From: Coniella vitis
Lineage: Eukaryota > Ascomycota > Sordariomycetes > Diaporthales > Schizoparmaceae
Direction of reading: 5' to 3'
Length of the DNA: 64,000 nucleotides
Assembly (NCBI GenBank): GCA_011317545.1
Contig: WUJK01000005.1
Coordinates: 1,426,001 to 1,490,000, forward strand
Under the pieces are notes generated by a model. It was given only the letters and a program-made list of their open reading frames with translations, had not been told where the DNA came from and did no database searches. Below are positions 23,480-33,029 of the stretch, one piece after another. Within the stretch, counting starts at the first letter, position 1; each line of letters begins with the position of its first letter. The translations under genes were made by a program, and so were the position numbers.

Positions 23480-23688
23480 CCACCGCCCTTCTTTCTGTAG
23501 TGGGCCCCAAGGCGCCATCTTTGCGTTTAAGAATGAGAACCAAGCCATGTCCACCCATGAAACAAAAGAAACAGCTGACAAGCGGTGCAACGAGACTGGA
23601 ACTCTAGACCCTTGTCGTAACACGTCAGCCTAGCAGTGCTGCCGTGGCCTTTGTGGCCGGACCGTAACAATGCCAACACACACGGCTT
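22725..23688. other. Intergenic with long A-tracts
   Basis: This is 3' flanking DNA of the hydrolase gene (+) and of the unknown small gene (-). It contains long A-tracts at 23375-23413 and 23447-23477. I see no gene. Confidence 0.6.
23375..23477. repeat. Paired A-tracts
   Basis: A run of 25 A at 23375-23399 is followed by CT and 12 more A to 23413. A second run of about 31 A lies at 23447-23477. The spacer contains a short repeat, CCAGAACCAGAACC. Such runs could be slipped homopolymers or remnants of poly(A)-tailed retroinsertions; no target-site duplication is obvious. Confidence 0.8.
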
Positions 23689-24367
23689 TCAATGGTGGTG
23701 CCTGCGGATGCCCAGCTTGCCCAAAATGCTTCTCCTCCTCTCTGGCCTCGCATGTGGCTCCAAACTATGGTCGTAGGAACGGCGATCATGGCGAGTGGGC
23801 TGGGGTGCTGTATCTTCGGCGCCCTCTGTCGAGGTTGAGCTATAACTACGAGCGCCACCTGAAGTCGGCCTGAGTCCTTGCTGGCGTAGGTCTGAAGCTG
23901 CGCTCATGGCCGGTAGCTTATCGTCACTCGCCGACATGTCCGAGTCTGAAATGACCACGACGGCATCCTTGTACATTTGCTCCATCTCGGGGGTGATGTA
24001 TCCGTGAGAAATGGTGCGTTTGTTGTACTTGTTGAGGAACGAATGCCGTTGGCGAGACAGGACGCGCGATACTGATATGTCTTCTTGAGTGATGCAGGCG
24101 TTGCCAGATGTGTCTGCATCTGGGTGAGGAAGGCTGGTGTTTCCATCTATGCGCATTGGTTAGTTGAACAGTTGCGCCAGAGGGCTACATCAGCGTGGCA
24201 GACTTACTCCCGCAAAAGGATTCTGGGAAGCCCGTGTCCCGACACCGAGTCCGAGACGACGCAGATGATCTGTCGCTGCTGGCGATAGACATGGTGTCGA
24301 CGCTGATAGCGAGCTGATTCCAAGTTTCTGAGCGACGACGGCCGCGGCTTCTGCGTAGAGAGAACAT
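23689..24367 (-). CDS. Hypothetical basic protein, 205 residues
   Basis: I do not recognise this protein. Two exons, 24208-24367 and 23689-24146, are separated by a 61-nt intron (GTAAGT donor, CATAG acceptor) and join in phase 1 to give 205 residues. The only in-frame ATG before exon 1 is at 24367; the frame continues upstream only through non-ATG codons. The N-terminus is strongly basic (MFSLRRSRGRRRSE), followed by a Ser-rich segment (MSIASSDRSSASSRTR). The best-ordered part is probably SFLNKYNKRTISHGYITPEMEQMYKDAVVVISDSD (split here: helix-like ITPEMEQMYKDAVVVI). The C-terminus is basic and ends in IRRHHH. There is no signal peptide or membrane segment. Good splice consensus and continuous frame support a real gene. 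Confidence 0.6.
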
Positions 24368-27300
24368 GACTGTTTTAGCCTTCTTGTCTGGCAACGCTGT
24401 CGTGCGGTTGTAGTGTGGGATAATCAAGAAATGTTCCAGAAAGCAATGTTTCCACTCCACCGGCTCTTCCTCCACAGAAGTTGCGAGACGACGCTCGACT
24501 TGGGTTCCTTGTGGGGCACTCAGTGATGATGGAAAGAAGTCGGGCGTGGCTCAGATTGCAAATGGAGCCACCACGCTAGGGCAGCAGGGAATGGGAATTA
24601 AATGAATCAAGTCAAATGACCTCAAAGACAGAGAGGCAGCAAGCGGGAAAGGGGACCGGGGGAACCGTGCGAATTTCTCGTCTTGTTGACAAGGGGAGAT
24701 GAGAAAGGCGGCCGCAATGAGAGTCGCAGGGTCAGAGGGCGTGAGGACAGGCAAGGGTGTGACACCAGTCGTGTACCAGACACAAAAAACGAGGGTTTTG
24801 GGCCAGAGGTCAACAAAGACTCGCCGACAGAGAGGATGGGATGAGGCATATTATGAGTTTTGGCCGTATATGAGGCTCTCATCATCATGAATGCTCGGAC
24901 GCATCCCCGAACCCACCTTAACAACTCTGCGGTCCCCTCCCCACACCTGATCTCGTCTTGCCATCTAAGTCTCGAAGGGGCGGCATGGAGATTGCCGCGA
25001 CAAAGCCAGCTCGGCCTTTGAGCCTCGAAGCAGAGCCTAACGATGTGGCATGCAGACATTGCATGTGCAGCTCATACGACAAAGTGCCATGGGGCTGCGT
25101 AATTCTGTCTACGGCCCAACGCTCGAGGGCGTCTCAGGGGATTCCGCCGCGATGAAACGACTGGTAAATAGAGATCTGTTTGCTTACCTTGGGCGCAAGC
25201 GAAAGTAATGGAGCCCGCTGTGGCCTCGGTTTAGCTCCGGCGGTTGAGAAAACCGAAAATGTGGGGCCTGGGGATACTATGTACTTTAGGACAAGGTGCT
25301 GCACTATTTTGGATTGGCTCAAAGGGCGCGGCTGTTGGGCGAAAATATGGAGCCGCTTCGATACCCGCCGGCCCAGCTCGTTGCGTTTCTGACTTGAGGG
25401 CAGCGAATTCAGTCGAGGTCGCTAGGTAGTGCTGGCCTTCTGTGTGTGTCGGAGGCCCTGTAACAACGAGACCACCAGGAGTAAAAGTCAAATTCTCGGT
25501 TCCAATTTGCCGGAAAACAGTCAACTTAGACGACAGAGAGTACCCTTTGCACAAGTGCGAGGTGGGCAGGCGAAGAGACTTGGGGGAAGACGAGTCGAGT
25601 ATATAAGATACCAGCTAGATCCCTCGGTGGTCTTGGCGGTCGCAACGGCCTTTTTATAAGATGCTTTGTCGCGCGGGGCCAGAGAGATCGCTCGGGCGAA
25701 TGCTCAAGAGGGATGGCTGCGCAGCGGTCATCAAGGTTTCCACAGATGGTTAAGGGCCGGTCTTTGGACGGTGAAGCTTATAACAGGTCGGATGTATAGG
25801 AGCGCATGCATGTGCTAGTTCGACGCGTGCAGCGAGCCATGGAGGGAGGCTCTTGATGCTGTGTGGACCGTCTGGAGAAGGAGGTGGAAGGGCTTCTCAG
25901 TGCCAAAAGGAGCCCATGGACTTTCCCCACGCACACAAGATTTCCGGACGGCAGGATGCTTATACTATGTAATAGTACATAGTAAAGCAAGTGCGAAACT
26001 CAGCAGAGTCAACAATCACGCTGCGAAAATTTATTGCGGCCGGATCAGCCGCAGTCTAAACAGAGACTCCCTCTGCTGCAGCTCCAGACTTGGGACAACT
26101 GCCTTGTACGCCACGACCCCAGATCAAATGGGGAGGGGGGGTCTGGGGGTCTTGATTTATTTCTGTGGCAGCAAGCTTCAACAGGCTCCCGTAGATCCTT
26201 GCGCATTGCAGCAGCCTTCGATCGGAGGACAAGAGGCTGCCAGTTACCTCCATTCTCCAGCCTGTTGCAGATATGGCTTTCGCTCGATATGTGTTCAGTG
26301 CCATATTGTATAGCTGGCGAAAACGCCCATCATGCCCCTGGCCTACAAGGGGAGTGTGTGCATGAAGAAACCCACCGGATCAGTCTCACAAAAAAAGCCC
26401 AGGGATCGCTGTCGTGGCTCATGACGCAAGTCTAGCAGTCCTGCTGAGCCCCGGAAACGCGGTTTCCCGTGTCTAAGCCCTGCTTGCTTCCCACTGGCAG
26501 CTGCATTCGTTGTACAAGTCGATGGACCTCCAAGGTTGTGCACAAGCAGCCGTTGCTCCAGGGGGCAAACAGCAGAGCGGACCGGCCCAGACCTGCTCAG
26601 TCTAATGGGCAAAAATGCAGAGAAAGAGGCAATTCCCAGCAGAGACGGCCAGATGTAAGCAGGCCTGCATCTGACGAATGCAACTGAGGCAGCCCACTCA
26701 ACAAACCGAGCGAGCAGAAATCGCGCTATGCAGCAACGATCGGCTCTGCTCGCTGCTGCTGCCGTATCCACGCTGTCTACCGCTAGTCAGTGCCACTGTA
26801 CCACAGTATGCAAGTTTGGTGGATGGATGAAGCACCCCACAATCACACATGCTTTGCTACTCATCGTGGCTTTCTGTTTCGGCCGATAAAACCCATAGTA
26901 TTGTGTGAACCGGGCCACAGCCATAGGCTTTCTGGCGTCGCGCAATGCTTGATATTAACTTGTGGTTCGGCGATGGTCGCAAGCCTTCACGGGCCAATGG
27001 CCTCAACCCCTCTTTGCAAAAATCTCATGACCACCTCCGCGGAAGGCTGAGATGCGGCGTGCAAATCGAGACGGGGCAGACTCAGACGTGTGGCAGCCAG
27101 CAAACAGGCTACCGTGCTCCTTCCTTCCACCTGGTGCTTGGCAAGCACTCCCACGCTCTTTCCTCTTTCCTTTCCATAGTACAAATGGCATTCTGTGCTG
27201 TCTGCCTATCTGCCTATCAAGCCTGTCCAGAGATCTCGCACAAGAAGGAAGACACGGCCCACTGCAAGCCGAGCTTCGTGACAATGTCCATCTACGTTGC

Positions 27301-27471
27301 ACAAACGTATCAATGACGCAATGCCAGCCGCGATATCTTGCAGTGCTGCACGCGGCAAGCAGAGGCTTGTCACCCACGCATTGAATTCTCCGACCACCCA
27401 ACCTCTGCACCTCCAATGCAAACCATACATTTTAACAGTTCCAATCGCGAATTACTACACAGCAAACCACA
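24368..27471. other. Gene-poor region, 3.1 kb
   Basis: Many open frames cross here on both strands, but none resembles a protein family and none has convincing exon structure. It contains TACATAGTA-type motifs at 25275-25283, 25963-25971 and 25976-25984. It includes the promoters of the small unknown gene (-) and the methyltransferase (+). Confidence 0.55.
25963..25984. repeat. Inverted pair TACTATGTA / TACATAGTA
   Basis: The two 9-mers at 25963-25971 and 25976-25984 are exact inverted copies with a 4-nt spacer, a perfect small palindrome of the dispersed motif. Confidence 0.75.
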
Positions 27472-28859
27472 ATGGCCGCCGCAACAGTAGCAGAAAGCAC
27501 GGAGCTCAGCAAGCAATATGACACGCCGCTGGGACTGGCGCATGACACCATGCAGGCCCTCAAGGACAGGATCAAGACGCACTACGACCTGGCCAGCGAG
27601 TATTATCTGAATCTGTGGTATGTTGACTTGCGCGCTCATTCGACTACTTTCCAGTGTTGGACTACCTGGCATTGGTCGCGACGAGACATACACGTTGGGG
27701 AAGCGCCGCCGGGACTGTGTACTGATCCATCCTGTCTGACAACACAGGGGAACACACATCCACCACGGCTATTGGCCTACGCCTGAGTCTAAAGCTCATG
27801 AGACCAAGGAGCAGGCCCAGATCAACCTCATCAACCTTCTACTGGAAACGTCCCAAGCTGGCGAGGGCGCCGAGGTCCTAGATGTGGGATGCGGTATTGG
27901 CGGCACTTCGAGGTACTTGGCTTCTGTCCTGGGTTGCACAGTGACAGGCATCACTATCTCCACAAAACAGGTTGAAATGGCTATCAAGCTTACCAAGGAT
28001 GAGGCCGCCAAGGATGACAAGAGCCTGACAGACCAGGAACCCGACACCGATGGCTTCCTGCACATTGGCAAGGGAAAGGTCAGGTTCTTGGAGCTGGATG
28101 CCGAAAAGATGGGCGACCTCTTTGCGTCCCAATCTGAGACTTTTGACACTGTCTGGATTTGCGAAGCCCTGAGCCACTTTCCTAACAAGGCCCTGTTCTT
28201 TGAGAACGTGCACAAGGTGCTCAAGCCGCGAGGAAAGCTTGCGCTAGCAGACTGGTTCAAGGCAGACTGCTTGGACGAAAAGCAATTTGCCAACGACATC
28301 AAGCCGATTGAAGGTAAGTGGGGTTTCCGTCGCACAGCCACCGTAAGGCCGGCACCTCCGGACCGGGGCAGTGGATTGATTGTACCTGGCTACCGAACAA
28401 TCAGGCCCCACTGTGCGCTGATCTCCCGGTAGCCAGGTGCCGCTACATCTTTCTGATCAACGCCGTATAATAAAAATTGAGCATCTTGACTAATGATTCT
28501 CTACGCTCCAGACGGCATGCTTCTGCCGCCTCTTTGCACACAAACCGACTACGTAAATCTCGCCAAGGAGGCCAAGTTGACTGTGTCAGGAGGACCAAAG
28601 GACATTTCAGCGGATGTCAAAGCAACATGGTAAACTTCCTCAAATCCGAATCGTGACTCAACCAATTATCGGCAATAGCTGACGCGAGGCGTGTCTCCTT
28701 AGGGACATATCATGGTCGCTTGTGCAGAGCCCATCGCTCTGGGCATTTGCCTTTAGTCAAGGTCGAGATGGAATTGCGTTTCTGCAGGCCTTCCGAGCCA
28801 TGAGAAGAGGTTACACAAACGGCTCCTTCAGATATGCTGTCATGGCGTTTGAAAAGTAA
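27472..28859 (+). CDS. SAM-dependent methyltransferase, tocopherol/sterol methyltransferase-like
   Basis: A small-molecule methyltransferase of class I. There are four exons: 27472-27617, 27748-28313, 28512-28629 and 28703-28859 (introns 130, 198 and 73 nt), giving 328 residues. An N-terminal segment, IKTHYDLASEYYLNLWGTHI, continues as HHGYW across the first splice; it is the hallmark of the gamma-tocopherol and related methyltransferases. SAM motif I is VLDVGCGIGG (92-101), then TISTKQVEMA. Motif II/post-II is WICEALSHFPNK, and LKPRGKLALADWFKAD is the strand before the lid. The C-terminal third (SQGRDGIAFLQAFRAMRRGYTNG) matches the substrate-lid helices of this group. The true substrate cannot be told. 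There is no neighbouring biosynthetic cluster. Intron 2 is unusually long and can fold on itself. Confidence 0.85.
28353..28442. repeat. Foldback sequence inside methyltransferase intron 2
   Basis: ACCTGGCTACCG at 28384-28395 is the exact inverse of CGGTAGCCAGGT at 28427-28438. An alternative outer pairing, CGGCACCT (28353-28360) with AGGTGCCG (28435-28442), overlaps it. A third short pair, TGATTGT with ACAATCA, flanks the first arm. The intron (28314-28511) is the longest of this gene. Confidence 0.7.
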
Positions 28860-29953
28860 AAATGTCATTTCGTATCTTCGTTGATTGTTGGCGCCTGTCG
28901 ACCTAGCTTCCACGCCAGGTGGAATGGACATGGTCGGTTGCCCATCTCGGCCAGGATTTGCAACGTACGAGGCTACTTGACAGCCACGACCAGGTTCCTT
29001 GGCCTCAACGGACCCCTGGTCTAGTTATGCTATGATCGACAAGAACCGTAGGTGTCAACCTTGTACTAATTGAGGCTGTGTTGGCATCAAAGCGCCGGCA
29101 TTAAGATCAACCCCAAGGGCACCCAAAGAAGGATTCTGCAAATGGCCTGCATGTTAGTCGATACAATGTCACGGGCCCGACATCCAAGCGGTCAATTAAA
29201 CACGGTGGCATTGGCGAGCTAAACTGAAGGGATGAGGTAGATGGAAATCGTGAACATGTGAGGACAATGGTCCTCCATCCATGTAGCATCTGAGAAGTGA
29301 TCTATTGAACGGTGCGTTTCACCATCCAGTGTTGCCTGCTTTGGGATATGACGCCTGCTGCCTGCCGCCGTCAAGGCAGCACTCAACAAAATGCTGAGAA
29401 TGCAAGTGTGATGCAGACATTGCCAAGTTTGACATGAGTACCTCGGCACTGGGTGCTAAGGTTCTACTTGGGAAGTAAGTACGCATATCATAGTAAGGGA
29501 AGGAGCTGCCCGCAGTAGGACTGCGTCCCATCTCAACGACACTCCAACTTCAAAGTACTTCATACGTTTATAATACGTCTGGGTCTGACGGTTGGGAAGA
29601 TGTGGAATCGAACACAGACAGTCATGGCCATCCGAATGAGAATACTGTCTGGGCCAGGCACCGTTGACACTCTACTATGTAGGCCCACGGTACTGTATCT
29701 CACTCTCCTCGCGGCGAACTGATTCAGCAGGGCAACCTAGGTGATGGAAGCCACAGCATACTCGTGCCTTCCTTTCGTGAGCACCGGGTCCTATCAGCCC
29801 ATGTGACATGCAAAATCAGCCTCTTTGCTTCCAAGGCTGGTGTAAGTACTCTTACCAAGGTAGGAATTTCTTGATCCATTCTCGACGCCGCCTATAGCCA
29901 TCCGCATTTGTGTCCAATAAACACAAGCTTTTGAACAGCTGAAACTTTCCACG
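28860..29953. other. Intergenic between methyltransferase and coiled-coil gene
   Basis: I see no gene with support. One TACTATGTA motif lies at 29673-29681. It contains the promoter of the next gene. Confidence 0.6.
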
Positions 29954-30963
29954 ATGCCCCCTACAAGAATGACAAGAAGCGCTGACAACCACCAGCCATA
30001 TCCACAGCGAGGCCTGCGTGGTTCATCAAAATATCGACATCGCATCAAGGTCAACCCAGTGGACGGCACAGATGCTGACGGGACACCATCCAATGAAACT
30101 GGGCCTAGCAGTCCTACTGAAGCTTTCTTTGCCAGGCCGTACCCTTTACAAAACCGGTTGAACAATTCAGATTCTCCATTGATGCGCGTAGCCCTAAATA
30201 AAAAACATCACCAGCGACTTCCTGAAGAGCCGAAGCATCAATCAGCTTTTCATGCACTCCAAGAAACTCGTTCTCCTCTGGGACAGGAGCTCTTAGGTGT
30301 GTATGATGGCAGCATCAAGACGTTTGCTTCGTAACCCATCAAGGAGCTGACAACCAATGCAGCACATGTAGTTGCTATTAGCAACGACCTCTACGACTCC
30401 GCTGCTACCGGTCTGATGGGGATTCGCAGCAGCCTGCAAAAGCAGCTGTCCCAAATTAACACGCAAAACTGCCAGCTTCTCAGCCTTCTAGACACCAACC
30501 ATCGGCGGTTTGCTAAGCCTCTGTCCGAGACTTTCATTGGAGATGAACAAGGACTTCAAATCCAAATCGGTAAATACATTGCCTCCTTCAAGAGTCAAGT
30601 GCAAACCGCAGAGAATGAATTGGCGTCGCTATGGTCTCAGTGGGAAGCTTCACAGATCAAAGTCAACAGCATCCTTGGCGAAGCATCGTGTGGCCAAGAA
30701 GGCTCAGTATTGGGAAAGACAGAAGCAACCAGAACAGTGGAGGCGTCTTTCGCTTCCGAGATGGAAGCATTGTCAAACGAGTTAGACGCTGTACTGCTTC
30801 GGGCTCATGAAGACGCATGTCTCTCCGAAAAGGTAAGCTTTGGAAAGGCGATACTGTGTACTACTGCTATGTGCTGATTCGTCATACTCGGTCACAGAAT
30901 CACAGCAAGAAGATTCATGGGATTATGTCCGCTTTGCTACAGCGTTACTTGTTGGAAGACTAG
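29954..30963 (+). CDS. Hypothetical coiled-coil protein, 292 residues
   Basis: I do not recognise the family. There are three exons, 29954-30296, 30363-30832 and 30898-30963, with introns of 66 and 65 nt (donors GTGTGT and GTAAGC), giving 292 residues in one continuous frame. Residues 1-115 are basic and probably disordered (MPPTRMTRSADNHQPYPQRG). From about 130 on the sequence is helical with heptad-like spacing (SLQKQLSQINTQNCQLLSLL, then IGKYIASFKSQVQTAENELA and FASEMEALSNELDAVLLRA). The protein ends in a short helix, ALLQRYLLED, encoded by the last exon. A basic disordered head plus long coiled coil is seen in kinetochore and spindle-pole proteins, but nothing here proves such a role. There is no signal peptide or membrane segment. 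Confidence 0.65.
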
Positions 30964-31292
30964 GCGCTCATAACATCCATCAGGGAATCGTTTGTGTTTT
31001 GGGGACGATGGTCTGATGTCACTTGCCAGTGGAAGTTAAGCAACAGACTCCCACATGCTTTGATCAAGTCGGGGCCGTGATATTGAACAGAGGAGTACAA
31101 GAGATCTTTTACTAGGCTTCTACCGTCATTAATAATTTCGCACATACCCAAATACGCTACTGTTCAAGAGCTAACGTATAGTAGCCAAAGCCATCATAGC
31201 TCAATCTTTGAAGATTTCCACCTTTTGCCAAACCCGATTTGGTTTTCCCATCTTGAAATTCGGTTTCTCCTGAAAACTTCCCATAGTCTTAC
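30964..31292. other. Short intergenic gap
   Basis: This 329-bp spacer lies between the convergent coiled-coil and aminotransferase genes. I see nothing else in it. Confidence 0.6.
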
Positions 31293-32578
31293 TCATGCTT
31301 CCTCTGGCACGATCACGCCCCAGGGATGATTGTCTCCCCCATACATGATATCCTTCAGCCATGAGGTGAATTGGAGTGCGTATTTACCGCCGTGGCCGGA
31401 GCCAACGTTGATGTTGATATCTGTACCGCGATGATGAACAAGAGACACGGGCGTCACAAAATACTACAAAATGGACGAGTTAGCAACACCACTTGAGTAG
31501 GGTCATTCACACGAGATTGGCGGCTTACTGCGGTGCCGACAGCGAAAGTCTCAATCAATCTTCCGTCACGCTGCGCTTCAGCGACCTCATCCATGGTATA
31601 TTTCTTCTCCAATACCTCGACTTCATCTCCCAGCCTCTCCCGCGCCAGCTGCAGCAGACTTCTCCTGGTGATGCCGTCCAGAATCAGATTGTCGTCCAGC
31701 GGTGCAGTGACAATCTGCGTCTTGCCGCTTGCTTTGTCGGTCCATACAACTATGAAGTTGCAAGCACCGGCCTCTGTACAATAACCCTCGGGACCGTACA
31801 GCCACAAAACCTGGTTGTACCCTAGCTCCCGTGCCTTTTGCGTCTCCAGCAGACACGGCCCATAATTTGCACCGAGTTTCGCATGGCCGAATCCACCCGT
31901 CCAGGCACGTACCGTATCCTCGGAACTCGTGCGAAGCTTGAGCCCACCGGGGGTGTCGAAGCGCTGCATGAAGCTGAGCGTCACAAAGAGAAGCGCCTTG
32001 CTGGGCCTAGCAGGGCCTAGCAGGGCCTGAGTACCAATCAGCGCAGGGCGGATGTACAGAAACGAGCCGGGTCTGTCGCGTGGCAGCCACTTGGGGCCAT
32101 CGACCGCGACAAGCGCCTTGATCAACTTCTCCAGCTCGTCCGGGTCAAAGGCGGGCAGAGAGATGCGGGACGCGGAGCGCAGCAAGCGGCGGGTGTTGCA
32201 GTCGGGGCGGAAAAGGCGTAATTTGCCATCGAAGCCGCGGTAGACTTTCAGTCCTTCGAAACATTCTGTGGCGTAGTGCAGGACGGATGCTACGGGCATG
32301 AGGGCGAAAGGACCATAGGGCTTGATTTCGGGAGTGGACCAGCCGGTTGTGCGGTCCCAGGCACAGGTGACCATGTGGTCGGTGCAGACGGTGTCTTCAG
32401 AGGCAAAGGCGTCTGCTTCGGAGGGAACGGCGCGGGGCGCGGCGGTTTTGGTTATGGTGAGCTTGGAGGCGTCAAGAGGCGCTGGGGTGCTGGCACTGGC
32501 GGTGCCATTTTGGGGCTTGGATGCGAGTGTTGTGCCGTTGGTGGAGGAGGGCGGAGAAACTGTTTCTGGTGCCGCCAT
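31293..32578 (-). CDS. Branched-chain amino acid aminotransferase
   Basis: This PLP enzyme of fold type IV interconverts Leu, Ile and Val with their 2-oxo acids. Two exons, 31529-32578 and 31293-31463 (65-nt intron), encode 406 residues. The second exon is needed: it supplies YFVTPVSLVHHRGTDI and the C-terminal helix GGKYALQFTSWLKDIMYG. The PLP-binding Lys is Lys234 in GGFGHAKLGANYGP. Other family motifs are YATECFEGLKVYRG, LYIRPALIGT and TEAGACNFIVVW (the class IV signature area). The N-terminal 45 residues are Ser/Thr/Ala/Pro-rich without the Arg pattern of a matrix presequence, so a cytosolic isoform is likely. A TGACTCA site lies 351 bp upstream. Confidence 0.95.
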
Positions 32579-32928
32579 TGTGAGAAGATGAGCTGGGGTT
32601 TCGACTTGCGTTGCGTGGTTTCCTCAAGCCGGCCGTTGGGATCTCGGAAGCAATTGCGAGACCCTAAAGACGAGTATCGAGGCAATGTCAAGACGCGATG
32701 GAAAGGAAGGACATGAAGAACACAAAAGCACCAAGAACAAGCGGTGACGGTCTTACTCAAATACAAGCAGCAAAGACTATTTCTACATGGTATCCATCCG
32801 AGTCTTTGTATACCATAGTACATAGTATTTACTGATAAAGTTCCGATTCAGGACCCGGGGGTATATGACTTGTAATAGTAGTAGTAGTCGAGCAGTACGA
32901 ATGTGCGCACACGAGGGAACTTATCTAG

Positions 32929-32944
32929 TGACTCATTGGCCAAT
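32929..32944 (-). promoter_or_regulatory. Gcn4/CpcA site next to ATTGG/CCAAT boxes
   Basis: TGACTCA at 32929-32935 is followed at once by ATTGG (32935-32939) and CCAAT (32940-32944). The cluster is about 350-365 bp upstream of the branched-chain aminotransferase start. TGACTCA is the Gcn4/CpcA consensus, and CCAAT is bound by the Hap/CBC complex; branched-chain pathway genes are known starvation-control targets. Confidence 0.5.
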
Positions 32945-33013
32945 CATTGCGATGGGTCATACCAGGGTTTCTGTATCTGGGTATCTGGGTAAACAAAGTA
33001 TGTTTTGATAGCA

Positions 33014-33029
33014 TACATAGTACATAGTA
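33014..33029. repeat. Overlapping TACATAGTA pair
   Basis: Two exact copies overlap by two bases (33014-33022 and 33021-33029), as they also do at 10951-10966. A third copy is nearby at 32819-32827. Confidence 0.75.

Noticed and set aside
23205..23633. 142-codon Lys-rich open frame across the A-tracts
   Set aside because: It is produced by reading AAA codons through homopolymers, not by a gene.
29597..29625. Possible minus-strand tRNA at GGAATCGAACACAG
   Set aside because: Only a partial T-arm-like word; the acceptor stem and anticodon arm do not form.
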